Below are positions 46,309 through 57,382 of a stretch of DNA of 64,000 nucleotides, piece after piece (within the stretch, counting starts at the first letter, position 1; the number at the start of each line of letters is the position of its first letter). Location of the stretch: NCBI GenBank assembly GCA_014218235.1, contig CM024756.1:76196152-76260151 (forward strand), in the 5' to 3' direction. This DNA comes from Colocasia esculenta (lineage: Eukaryota > Streptophyta > Magnoliopsida > Alismatales > Araceae). The notes under the pieces are model-generated. The model was not told where the DNA came from, did not search any database, and saw only the letters and a program-made list of their open reading frames with translations. The position numbers and the translations under genes are program-made.

Positions 46309-46508
46309 CTGTAGCATATAGGTGGCAAAGTGACCTTGTCGTCCTCAGCGCACCTAATGGCCCGGAAGATCTTCTCAATCTCCCTCATCCAGTTCTCAGC
46401 TAATAATGGATCGCTCTCCCCCTTGAAAGAAGGTGGCGACATCCTCTTGAACCTTTCCATGATGGAGGGTCCACCATGGTCAGCCTGGGGAACTGGTACC
46501 TGAGCCTG

Positions 46509-46591
46509 CTACAACAAGCAACAAAATTAACATATATAACATAACAATCATGCTTTTAATAATACAGACTACTTTATCTTATTATTCTAAC
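46509..46591 (-). other. Gag intron 1 in C
   Basis: 83 bp, CTCAG|GTTAGAAT ... TTGTTGTAG|CAGG on the minus strand. Confidence 0.72.
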
Positions 46592-46959
46592 CTGAGCCTC
46601 CAACTGGGCCTGGAGTGCAGCCTGAGTGTGGGCCTGCGTTTGCATGGCCTGCACCAAACCCTGCATGAAAACTCCATAGTCTACCGGTGGCGGAGGAGGA
46701 AGTACAGGACCCTGAGGTGCAGGGGCCTGCTGCTCACCCTGATCCTCACGCCGAGGCTCATCTCTCCTCTGCTCGCCATCACGAGCAGGAACACCACGCC
46801 TACCACGCGAAGCCATAACCTGTAGAACGGATTAATCACCAATTAGAACTAAACTATCTAATCTCTAACTAATTACTTATCTATGTGGACAATCTACACT
46901 GACTTAGTATACAATGAAGATGATGGTATATGCATATTTATGTACAATTTCAGCCTGAT

Positions 46960-46976
46960 TCTCTGATACCAATCTC
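46960..46976 (-). other. C primer binding site (initiator Met tRNA)
   Basis: Minus strand GAGATTGGTATCAGAGA next to the 5' LTR, as in A and B. Confidence 0.92.
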
Positions 46977-49774
46977 TGTAACGACCCTCTCATATCGGTA
47001 CGGTTCCACCAACCCACGTCGATATAAAAGGTATCACTACAGTGGGACATTTACCCAACACTAGTTCGATAGGCTGAAACATACACAAATATATTATATC
47101 TCATGACAGCGGAATTTAAAGGACTGAAAAGAAATTTTATTCCATCATCCACATTCTATCCACAGTCCGTATAGAAGGAAAGAGAGCTAACTATTCATAA
47201 CTGAAATACAACAAATACATTGTCCACATGAGACTACGCAGAGTCTTTATTACATACTATGAAGTAATGGAAAAGTACAATGCTAACTCCACAACAATCT
47301 CTCCTACTCTCGCTCCGAGTCGCTCCTAACGATCTCCTCGGAAGAAGTAGAAACGTCTGCACCTGTACGCCGAAGCAAGAATGAGTTCAAAAGAACTCAA
47401 CAAGTAACACCAACACACTAAACATACATGCATCAAGTAATATCCATAACCTTATGCTACATCATTTACACATAATGCATGGAAGTGACAATTTTTCAAA
47501 TAGAAGCCTATTCATGATTTCTACACATTTCACATGGGATTTAGTTTTATACACAATAAACTAATCCTATCACATGCTTTCTACACTTTTCACTATGCTA
47601 ACTGATTTCATTCAATTATTCATAAGCCACATGTTGAACCTTTTACACAATATTTACACATTTCATAACAATTTATTTAACATGAATTCTAAGAAAATTT
47701 TACACATAGTTAACACATTCATATTAGTGAAAAGCTCGCTGTTTTACTACTATCATGTCACATTCACAAGAAACTTATCATTTTTGCATGCTTCCATAAG
47801 AATTTCATGAACACATATTCACTTACACAGTTTCACAATTTACACATTTTCTTTCACTTAAACACATTTCCACTTTCACTTAATGCCGTGACACATAGCC
47901 CAAACCACTTTAGAAGGACACACACTGATCACATCACATATCAATCACCTAGGCATTCCAGTGATTAATCTTAGTTACTGCGCAGAACCGGGAGAAGCAC
48001 TCTCCACCCTAACCAGCGATACTTGTTCGCCTCCAGGATTTAATCCCAATGCCCATGGGACATCACACACTTTGAACTTTCCCGTGGGGACTTTACCACA
48101 GTACAGTTCCACAGCCCTCTAAGGTAGCAGTGTCACACATTGGCACATTAATACATGTTCTCAATTTCAACACATTTCTAAACACAAAATAATCACGCAT
48201 TCATCTCATGTTCACACATTTACATTCTTCAGTATTACCTAGCATGGTACTACTGTTTTCAGTATTAATCAAATTTTTACAACAATTCTAATCATGCTGA
48301 AATTTTTGCAGAATTAAACATTAATCATATTAGCATGTATTAATTATTAATATCTAACATAAAACAAGTTTATATAGCTACTGTCATCTGTTCAGTACAG
48401 AAATTTAACCAAAAATTTCATAGTTTAACCATCATGCATATCAAAATTTGCATTTTTCTGAGTTACACATATTTTCTGAAAATTCTAACAGTGATGATAT
48501 CAACTGTAAAAATAGTCAAACTGATATAATTTTCATTATTCGGATTCACAATTTATTTCATACATGAATACTGACAGTACAAATTTTATCACAAATTTCA
48601 GGAATTTAACTAGTTTCGCATGAATTCTTAACTTTTCTACATTGAGTAGACATATTAACTATTTTTCAGTTCAGAAAATTTAATAACTATACAGACAACA
48701 TAAATTGCTCAAATTTTTATATCATGCATCAGATCTTATGAACAATGTACAGAAAATTTATGACAGTTAATTTCTACACATATTTCATAAACGACATTTT
48801 CCAAGATTAACATTCTATTGGTAACACATTCCAAAAATTCTAATAATTAGTGAAAATTCCAAAAATGCACAATAACTCACAGTACACCCAAACATATATA
48901 TTTACATATTATATAAAATTTTACCGTATATCCTCATGCGGAAAAACTCGAAAACTAGATCATATAAGGACAGATTTGCACACTGTTGCAGTCTGAAGAA
49001 CTAGACGGCATGGGGTGGCCGTCTATATGTTAACGGCATTATATGATGCCGCCAACACATGATATTAGCGGCAAGGGATCTTGCCGTTAATATCCTGTCT
49101 GCAGAACACAGACTGAAAGCCAACAAATCACTTGAAAGGGGGTTCCAGGACACGAGGAAAAATCTGAAAATTTCCTGGGACATACTAGACACATGTAGGG
49201 TTAATGTGTATGGGGTACTTGCCTTCTGTAAAATCTACCAACGACGATTTAAGCCGGAGAAGCCCTCCTCGGCCTGTGCCAAAGAGTCTCCAAATCCCTC
49301 CTTCTTCGGATCTTCTGATGATCTTCACAGCACACCAGCGTGGGGAGTCGTTCCCGGATGTTCAAGGTCGACACCAGTTGATGTAGATCGCCAGACGAAG
49401 CCTCCCGAAGCCGGATCTTTCAGGTTCAAGTTAGGGTTTTGCTTAGAGAAGATAGGTTTTTTTTTGACCAAGAGCCAAAGGGATGGATCTGGCCGAAATT
49501 TGGATATTATAAAGGGTTGGGGGTCGGATAGGTTAAAGGGGCAAGTCTCAGAGCCGTTGGGAAGGGTTTCCCAAACAAGAGGCTCAATTTCCGGAGGCGT
49601 TTCCGGATCTGAAAACGTAACAGATCTGGGATATTGGCGTCCATATCCATGGTCGCCTATCCAAAAATGGGCGTCCATCGATGTTGCCGCCTACCCCTGG
49701 TCAGCGTCAGCCCATGTGGACGCCGACTGGCCGACAAAACTTACTTTAATTCTGCAGAATTTATAATACTACAC

Positions 49775-49831
<57 letters not shown>

Positions 49832-49978
49832 TTAAATATACTATGTACATTTCAATAATACTCATTCATACAATTTGTATACATAAATACTTATACATAA
49901 TAATCTATACATCAATAGTGTACACTTACACGCACATACATATATTTAATCGAACAGGGTGAAAATCAAGGGCCTTAC
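46977..49978 (-). repeat. C 5' LTR (right copy)
   Basis: 3002 bp, almost identical to the left LTR. The AT run is much longer (49778-49830 against 41892-41914). Hairpin H1 is at 49061-49094. The plus frame at 49059-49766 is antisense LTR sequence without family resemblance. Confidence 0.93.
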
Positions 49979-50450
49979 GTCCCCCTCAAGGATAATACAA
50001 CACCCAGCACCCCAGCTGGTCTTCTTCTCTTTCTCGGGCAAGAAGGCAACCCACTTCTCTTACAGGTAAAGAAGCAACCTCCTGGTACAACTCCAGTGCA
50101 GTTCTGCTAGACACAAACCCTAGCTAGGTTCTACACTGTATAAGTCCTACAGCTGGATAGAAGTCTTCTTAGAAAAGAAAGAACAATGCTGAGAGTTCTA
50201 CAAGAATGGCCTCTAACCAAAAACTCTCAACAAAAGACTCTCCCCAAGAATTACAATGAGTACAGGGAGAATGGAGAAAGGAGAAGAAGCTTGAATGCTT
50301 GAGAGCTTTAGTTGCTTGAACATTTTTCCTTGGCTTAGGCTCTTTCTCTCTTTCCTTTGAGTGTATGTGGCGTTGAGGTTTCTCAATGGTTGTACACTCC
50401 TTCAAAGATCTTCATGAAAGCTCTGTTTTTCTTCTTCAGTCTTGCTTCAT

Positions 50451-50458
50451 CTTTTATA
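50451..50458 (-). promoter_or_regulatory. TATA box in E1 5' LTR
   Basis: TATAAAAG on the minus strand; the promoter copy that would drive E1. Confidence 0.6.
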
Positions 50459-50774
50459 TGAGAGGCTTTGAATAGATCTGTGGAGCTCTTCTAGTCGTTG
50501 CTGATCTTTCTATTCTTTTTTTTTCTTCAGATTGTCAGCCACTAGGTGGTCTTCAAGGTCTGCAAGCATGGAAGAAAGAGTTTAGCTAAAACAGTGTTTC
50601 TGTCAAAAAGCTTACATACCTCTATGTTTCCTGTTGCCACCCAGAAGTAGTAAGTAATCTCCTTTTTGTTGGCAGGAAAGAAGAGATCTAGAGAGATAGG
50701 CAAAAAGATCTTCTGTCAGAGACATATTTGACTTTTCATTAGGCGCCAAACATATTTGAAGCATCTGAATATAA

Positions 50775-51225
50775 AGGAAATCGATGTTTTACATGAAATC
50801 GATGTTTGGACAAAATCGATGTTTAAGTGAAAGTAAATCGTTATTATAAGATAGGCAAATCGATGGGCAAATCGATGTTTAACTTATTGAGTCGATGTGG
50901 CAACCAAATCGTTATGAAACTTATCAAATCGTTATGGCGTCCAAATCGTTATTTGACTTATGAAATCAATGTTTTGGTCAAATCGATGTTTTTACTTATC
51001 GAATCGATGTGAGATCAAATCGATGTTTCTCACTTATCAAATCATTATGAGAACCAAATCGATATGAGAGCAAATCGTTGTTCTCACTTATAAAATCGAT
51101 GTGAGAGTGAAATCGATGTGAGACCAACGCGATGTGATGATCAAATCGTTGTATAACTTATGAAATCGTTATTAGTGTGAAATCGATGTGGCTCTTTGAG
51201 CAGAAATCGTTGTATATTGAATGAA
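50775..51225 (-). repeat. U3 array of TCGATG/TCGTTA motifs (E1 right LTR)
   Basis: Partner of 1480-1915, upstream of the TATA box in element orientation. Confidence 0.75.
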
Positions 51226-51380
51226 CATCAATTTAGCATTTTAGAGCGTATCACACATCAATAATTCCATAAATTATATTTATTAGAAAACATGATATTA
51301 AATATTTTTAATAATATTTAATTAATCATAAATTTTGTTATCACCAAAATATAAGGGTAAAATATATGAGTGGTTCAACA

Positions 51381-52834
51381 ATGGTGCGCCTGGACCAGAT
51401 GGCTTTACGGGATCTTTCTTCAAGGCCTGCTAGGATTTTGTCTCTGGTGATGTCATTGCTGCAGTGAGAGGTTTTTTCATGGGGTTTCCCTTACCCAGAG
51501 GTGTTACCTCTTCCCTGATCGCCATTATTCCCAAGGTTCCAAATCCTTCTTCTTTTGGTGACTTTAGGCCTATTAGTCTTTGTAACAGAACTTCTGTTAC
51601 AAAATCATTTCTAAGATTTTCTGTGCTCGTCTTTCCAACATCTTGCCGTTGATTATTTCTGAGGAACATGGTGCCTTTATAAAAGGTAGAAACATTGTTA
51701 ATAACACCTCTCTGTCCAATCAGCTCATTCAAGATCTTGGTAGAAAGATTTGTGGTAACAATGTTATTTTTAAGCTGGATATGATGAAGGCCTATGATAG
51801 AGTTGAATGGGATTTCTGCTCGCTGTGCTTTGTAAGTTTGGCTTCTCTAGCCGCTTCACTTCTTATATTGGCATGCTGGTCGCTAACTGTTGGTTCTCCA
51901 TTCTTTTTAATGGTTCTCCTGTTAGGTACTTCAAGTCTTCAAGAGGTCTGCATCAAGAGGACCCTTTAGCCCCAGCGCTTTTTATTATCATGGAACAGGC
52001 TCTTAGTAGAGGGTTAAGGCATCTCTATTCCACTTCATTCTTGTCTCATTTTGCTGGCCCCAGGGGATGCACACCGGTCCCCCACTTGCTCTTTGCGGAT
52101 GACACATTAATTTTCCTTAATGGCCAAAGATCTAATATAATCAAACTTTAGAAATTCCTATACACCTATGAGCGTTGTTCTGGGCAGAAAATTAATGTGC
52201 AAAAGAGTTCTTTCATTTTATCTCCCAAGGCTCCGCCCTCTCTAGCTAGCAAGATTGCTTCCATCACGGATTACAAGCAGCTCATGGGGACCTTTCGTTA
52301 TCTTGGGGTTCCCATCAAATATGGCAGAACAAGAATTGCATATTTCAAGTTTCTTATTGATAAAGTTAATTTCAAGATGAATTCTTGGAGGTCCAAGTTC
52401 CTTTCTCAGGCTGGTCGGGTACTCTCATCAACTCAGTCCTCGATTCCATTCCCATTTATACTACTGCAGTGATCTCCATCCCTAAGACAGTGGTTAAATA
52501 TATTGAGAAATCTTGTGCCAATTTTTTCTGGAGTTGCATGGATGGTATTCACAGAAAGCATTGGGTTTCCTGGGACATTATCCATCATCCTATCTCTGAA
52601 GGAGGGCTTGACATCAGAAGTTTATGGCATATCCAACCAGCTCTTGCTACAAAACAAATTTGGAATATCTACCATGCTACTTCAATGTGGGCCACTTATG
52701 CCAAAACAAGGTTTAAGGTGGATTGTGGTGAACCATTCAAGTACTCTAGACCTCATGGTATGTCTAAAGCGGTTTTTAATATTGCTCACCACACTATCAC
52801 CCAGCACTCCAAATGGATTATTGGCGATGGCAGG
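51381..52834 (+). pseudogene. LINE ORF2 reverse transcriptase, 3' part
   Basis: Continuation of the LINE after E1 (51381-51385 is the second ATGGT copy). Motifs in order: APGPDGFTG, IAIIPKV, DFRPISLCN, AFIKGRNI, KLDMMKAYDRVEW, the catalytic FADD at about 52095-52106, RYLGVPI, NFFW and SEGGLDIRS. These are the RT palm and thumb regions of non-LTR retrotransposons (target-primed reverse transcription in the nucleus). At least three frameshifts (near 51600, 51800, 52430) and stops, including a TAG where Trp is expected after GSFFKAC, show it is inactive. It ends at WIIGDGR, interrupted by element D at 52835. The rest of ORF2 should lie beyond D, outside the window. Confidence 0.9.
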
Positions 52835-53534
52835 TGTTGCGTCGATTTTTGCCCAAAGAAAAAAGAATAAGAAGAGAAAATAGAAGGAAAAAGAATAGAA
52901 AATAAAAAGGGGAGGAGGCCTCACTTGTCGGTGCCTCCATCCCAGCACCTCCTCTGCCGCGCCTCTGCTTGGCTCTCCCACAGCGAGAAGGGGAAGAAAG
53001 GGAGTGGCTGCCACCGGCCCCCACTACTGCTGTCGCCATTGCCCCTGCCTGGGGTGGCCACCGCTGACCGCGGCCACCACCGCTGCTGCCGCTGACCCGC
53101 ACCGCTACAACCGCCGCCACCGCTGCTTGCTCCTACCGCCGCCGCCCTTGTCCTCTGCCGCCACCGCCGCCATCATCCTTGCCAGGGGAAGCCGCCGCCA
53201 GCCCCCACTGCTGCTGCCGCTGCTCATGTCGCCGCTCCCCCTGTTCACCGTAGACCGAAGGAGGAAGAAGAGAGGAGGAGGAGGAGCACGCCTCCTCCCT
53301 CCAAGGCATCTCTCTCTCGCGGCCTCTCTCTCTCCCACTGCTGGCTAAGCGAAGAGGAGAGGAGGAGGAGGCCGGGTGCCTCCTCCCTCCCCGCCATCTC
53401 CCTCTCGTGCTCTTTCTCTCCCGATGCCCTAAAGGGCGCAAACATAAAAAATAAAAGAAAAGAAGGAAAAGTAAAAAGGGAACAAGTGGAAATATGAAAA
53501 AAAGTCATGTGCAAATGACCGGAATGGGTCTTCA

Positions 53535-53602
53535 AATGGCCGGGACGACGTTTTGGCAGGGGTGATGTTTATGGCCGGGACGGTGCAAATGGCCGGGACG
53601 GG
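53535..53602 (+). promoter_or_regulatory. Three GGCCGGGACG boxes upstream of TATA in D LTR
   Basis: ATGGCCGGGACG occurs at about 53537, 53574 and 53589, 20-90 bp upstream of the TATA box. Candidate upstream elements. Confidence 0.5.
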
Positions 53603-53619
53603 GTCTTTTCCCCACTCTC

Positions 53620-53627
53620 TATAAAAG
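53620..53627 (+). promoter_or_regulatory. TATA box of D LTR
   Basis: TCTCTATAAAAGCAAGG, a good plant TATA context, followed about 30 bp downstream by the likely RNA start. Confidence 0.7.
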
Positions 53628-54589
53628 CAAGGGGGCGCCCAGGCCAAAGGAGGATTTCTAAAGTTCTAAAACCAGAGCAAGGCTCTGAGAAAAGACTGCA
53701 AGGCAGTCTGGGGAGAAGGGTCTGTAAGGCAGCTCTAAAGAATATCGTGAAGGCACGATTTAATTTTCTCAAGATTTAAACAAGGTCCATTGGGCTTCCT
53801 TTATTGGGCCAAACTTCTTATTGGGCCTCAAATTTCTTATTAGGCCGAACTTGTATTTTTCATGCAAATGATTATGATGTTTCATGCTTAATGGGCCTAA
53901 TGATGCTTAATTGGGCCGCCATTTGACGTACTCTCACGTGTGATGTTTAATGGGTCTATTGGGCTAATTTTACTTATTTAATCACGCCTCATATGAATAA
54001 GTACATGTAGTATCACGTTTATTTCAATCTTTTCACTACTTGGTTCTTAATCAAAATCAATCAATTTTGCAACCAACCTTAATAAAATATTTCACATTGT
54101 TATTTAATTTTCAATAACATAAAAATAACAAACAAGTCATGTCTCATGTTATTTTTGATTCACCTTAAGTTAATCACTTTTTAAATCAAATAAATAAATG
54201 AAAACATTAATTTAATCCACATATCATAATTTAAATAAATAAATGACAAAAATAATTAAAAAATGATATCAATGATTTAAAATAGCAAAAAATGAGCAAA
54301 TGGATTTAAAAAGTCAATAAAAATGAAACAAATATCAAAAAATTCCAAAAAAATAGATTGCATGCTTGTAACTTTATTCTTTCATGTACAATCATGTCAT
54401 TCAATTGTGAGTCACGCTCTTCTGTTTCAAAGGGGTTGTCTGATGGTTAATCAAGGGTATTCAGCCTTTGTGCTGATGTAATTAACACTAACTGAGGTTA
54501 GTGAGGAGGTCAAATGAACTAAATAAGACCATGTCTATGTAAATAATTCAAATCAAATTTTAAAAGTTTAAAAAATATTCTGACAAAGA

Positions 54590-54607
54590 TGGCGACTCCG
54601 CTGGGGA
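54590..54607 (+). other. D primer binding site (Arg tRNA)
   Basis: TGGCGACTCCGCTGGGGA, four bases after the LTR. It is complementary to the 3' end of plant Arg tRNA (CCCCAGCGGAGTCGCCA). Confidence 0.85.
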
Positions 54608-54695
54608 CCTCCCTTCCCTTCATCTCTCCATCAGACAACACCCTAACAATAGGATGTACTCACATTTTAATTTTTGTGCAGGTCATAACTCTGCA

Positions 54696-55704
54696 ATGGC
54701 GGCTACTGCTCATACTCCGGTCGTGTTCTTCGGCCCACTTGTGGTCCAAGACCACATAAGGAACGGCTACCTCACTACACCAACTAGGTTTGGAGATTTC
54801 CCCCCGGTGGTGGAGTCTCCATATTTCTTGGGCGTGATACCGGCCGTACTACCTACTACTGCCAAGGTCCACGAAGCAAAACAAGCAAAAGAAGAGCCTC
54901 AAGCTCAAGAGGCTAATTTGATACAGATGTTCACAACTTATGCTATCAACTTCGGCAATACTCCAACTGCAGGAAAGAAAAAGAGGCGCAAGTCTAACAA
55001 GAAGCCCACAACATGTGGCATTTCATGTTCTGGCAAGACTGTCCGAGTTGGCGATCTCTGGATCCGCCTGGATGGGAGTGAGACCCTAATGATACCGAAG
55101 CGGCATGTGGCTACCGTACCGGTAAAGAATAGTTTTGACATGCTGCCTAAAGTGCGGCAAGACAAGCCAAGTTTCAAGGTGAAAAATATGAAGAAGCAAT
55201 GGAGGAAAGCTGGAATCAGGAACACCAAATTTGACAATGTTAACTTCAAAAGTACAAAGTCAATGCTGAAAAGGATGAGATATATAGCCCCCTTCGTGAT
55301 AAACAGGTGTGGGTCACCATAGAAGAAGCTCAAGAGCTTCGAAGGATAAGGGCCCTAGAATCTCTCGTATGGCGAAAAAATGCAAGAATGGTCATGAAGC
55401 AAGACCCGACAAACTGGCAAACCTTCGGGAGAAGAAGTGTCCCAGACAAACAAAGGGCGTCTTCCCAAGAGTCTCAGACCAAAGAATGCACTCCTTCCTT
55501 ATCTGTTGATCTACAAAGAGAATCTAAAAGGAAAGGGGTATATCAAGAAAGAAGACAAGCAAGCCCAGAGACAGGGCAAAATTCAAGTCAGAAGAACACA
55601 AGAGGGATGATGATACCCCTAGAAAGTCAGTTTTCCAATGCCTGGGTGCCACTGTACGCCCTAGGCAGAAGAAGAGAAGAACAGTACAAATCACTGAAGA
55701 AGGC
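54696..55704 (+). pseudogene. D ORF1 (upstream of gag, unknown function)
   Basis: ATG at 54696 (MAATAHTPVVFFGP); open to 55322 (209 codons). A further ATG lies upstream at 54654, but the later one follows a CAG|GTCATAAC-like site and looks better placed. It contains a basic cluster KKKRRKSNKK near residue 90 (possible nuclear signal) and VRVGDLWIRLDGSETLMIPK. Around 55310 the frame shifts and basic, coding-like sequence continues in another frame towards gag, with stops. Ogre/Tat elements carry an ORF1 of unknown function before gag; this fits by position. No enzymatic motif is seen. Confidence 0.6.
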
Positions 55705-57382
55705 ATGCGGATATACACATGCTATGCCTCTAACATTAATCTGCCTACAATAGCTGACCAGGCGGAAACCTCAAATACGAAGCAACATCCCACGATATCT
55801 AGTCGCAGAAGGGAGCAAGCCCAAGCCTGGCTTGACCGGGTAAATGTGGAGGTGGACTTACCACCTCAGAATGAAGGAGGCATGGGGGCTGCTGACATTG
55901 CCACCACATCAAATCACCCTCTGGATCAGAGTCGGTCTACTGAAAACCCTAATATTAGGGTACCCTCATTGCCAAATTTAGAAATGGTAATGCAAGAAAA
56001 TCATAGGCTAAAAGCCATGTTAGAAAGCCTTATGCAACAATTGGGAATGGCGGCGCCACTGCCACCACAACAATCACCACCAATACAGCCTCCAGAACAG
56101 GCACAACAGATATTGCAACCTCAGCAACTTCAACAAGCAAGCCAGCCAGCATTGCCCACAACGGCACCAACCCTGGGAAATTTTCCGCCAAGTATTCCAT
56201 GCACAGAACCTCTAGCCGAACAACCAATTGAAAATCCAAATTCAAGCCATGGGGAAACTCAAGAAGTGCATGTCACAAAACAAAGGCATGATGCACCACA
56301 ATTAAATACTTCATTTGAAGGAACAATGGTCTCCCAGAGGGCCATGATGGAACAAATAATTGAAGCAAAGATGGCTGAGCAGAATGAGGGGTTTGCCACC
56401 TATGACCTATGTAGGGTACCATACCCTGTACACCATCTCTTTAAAAAGCTCCCAATAGAACACACAAAGGTCCCTAAATTCTCAAAATTCAATGGGGATG
56501 GGTCCCCTCATGAACATATAGCTCATTACATGAGCATCATGGGAGAACTGGCAACTGAAGAGTCATACCTTTTGAGGTACTTTTCAACATCACTTACTGG
56601 GTCAGCCTTCCAATGGTATGCCTGATTGAAGCCCAACTCAATAGTTGGTTGGGAAGATATGCAAAGGAAATTCTTTGAACGCTTTAGAGTGACAGAAAGA
56701 AGAATCACTTTAGCAGAACTCATATCCTTAAAATAAATAAAAATGAGTCTACTCTGGACTTCATCAAAAGATGGCGTGACATAAGTATGAAATGTGAACA
56801 ACCACGGCTGCGGTGAAACTATAACAAAGAAGTCTGAAGCCAGAAATCAAGGAAAAGCTCCTAGGGGCCAATATCCGGACATTTGAACATCTCAACAACA
56901 CAGTGGCAGAGATAGAAATCTTCTTTGCCAAAAATCCCACTGCTTTATATGGAAGGGGTAAATCTCCTAAAGATGAAAACACCAGGTCACGAGAAGTAAA
57001 TACCGTGGACTTTTCGGCAGCCCTGAAGAAAGCTGGGGGCAAGGGAGATACCCCCGCCTCTTCAAATTCAAAGAAAGAAGAAAGGAGATCAGCCCCCACC
57101 CTAAGTGAGAGGCTCAACACCCCTTACTCATTTAGTAGGGAGCACACCAGAGAGTTGTTGGACATATGTCTCCAAGAGAATCACATGACACTCCCAGAGC
57201 CCAAGCGCCCAGAAGAAGCAGCAATGGTGGACAAACCCAATTATTGCCCATATCATCGCATGCTGGGTCACACTCTAGAAAATTGTTATCTATTCAAAAA
57301 TCGAGTAGAAAAACTAATTCAAGCTGGAATTATTAACATGGCTGAGCACTTGGTGAATCCACCGAAGCCACACCAACAATGA
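55705..57382 (+). pseudogene. gag: D gag
   Basis: Starts within the open frame at 55705. The first part is Gln/Pro-rich (LPPQQSPPIQPPEQAQQIL). The conserved Gag domain follows: PYPVHHLFKKLPIEHTKVPK, NGDGSPHEHIAHYMS and LTGSAFQWY, then a TGA at 56623. Sequence continues in other frames (GWEDMQRKFFERF, FIKRWRDISMKCE) to the open segment 56903-57382, which ends in a zinc-finger-like YCPYHRMLGHTLENC (57242-57286), typical of Tat Gag. At least three frame breaks. Confidence 0.8.

Larger units (their letters stand above)
45540..46816 (-). pseudogene. gag: C gag with two introns
   Basis: Minus strand, ATG at 46816 (MASRGRRGVPARDGEQRR). Exon 1 (46592-46816) is exactly 75 codons ending LQAQLEAQ. Intron 1 is 46509-46591, exon 2 is 46309-46508, intron 2 is 46232-46308, and exon 3 starts at 46231 with ERADVWW. 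Both introns fall between codons. Exon 2 holds MERFKRMSPPSFKGESDPLL; it is one base short of 67 codons (ACTTTGCC where A and B have an extra A). Exon 3 has a one-base loss near 46130, then LSLTQGSMTVLEYEARFAEL and zinc knuckles CPHCGRAHGGTEC and CLKCGSSDHKIKDC. The best guide to the spliced gag. Confidence 0.87.
39096..49978 (-). mobile_element. C: Tekay-type Ty3/Gypsy element, young
   Basis: TGTAACGACC ... GGCCTTAC, flanked by GTCCC at 39091-39095 and 49979-49983; the final A of the usual TTACA end is missing at the right. 10.9 kb, minus strand. LTRs are 39096-42063 and 46977-49978 and differ at only a few tens of positions by eye. Primer site 46960-46976, gag with two introns, protease, RT, RNase H, integrase and chromodomain-like tail, polypurine tract 42064-42076. 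It is the best Tekay copy in the window, but about eight one-base indels break the frames. Confidence 0.93.
399..51380 (-). mobile_element. E1: Sirevirus-like Copia LTR element, gag-only, host of nested elements
   Basis: Begins TGTTGGCCC and ends GGTTCAACA, flanked by ATGGT at 394-398 and 51381-51385. Removing it joins the LINE frame exactly. Its LTRs are 399-2059 and 38829-39095 plus 49984-51380. The primer site next to the right LTR shows that it reads right to left. Without its guests (A, E2, C) it is only about 5.5 kb. The internal part holds gag pieces and a 3' untranslated part but no protease, integrase, RT or RNase H. It is therefore a non-autonomous derivative, presumably mobilised by a relative such as E2, whose LTR ends and gag it resembles. 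Confidence 0.9.
49984..51380 (-). repeat. E1 5' LTR, outer piece
   Basis: Continues the E1 LTR after C. Contains the TATA box on the minus strand (50451-50458) and the U3 array (about 50775-51225). It carries an extra ACTTATCAAATCGTTATGG unit near 50925 and lacks a short stretch near 50480 relative to the left LTR. Ends GGTTCAACA at 51380. Confidence 0.92.
52835..54585 (+). repeat. D 5' LTR
   Basis: TGTTGCGTCG ... TCTGACA. The first 600 bp are rich in CCG/GCC triplets and GGAGGA runs (52900-53420), which create several long chance frames on both strands. TATA box at 53620-53627. The second half is AT-rich with TGGGCC-type words (53790-53960). Confidence 0.9.

Noticed and set aside
49059..49766. 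235-codon plus-strand frame
   Set aside because: It lies in the LTR of C, is broken in the other LTR (41250-41861), and resembles no protein family.
52682..53772. Many long frames on both strands (Arg/Pro/Ser-rich)
   Set aside because: They come from CCG/GGA triplet composition in D's LTR and recur in the second LTR at 63473 onward.
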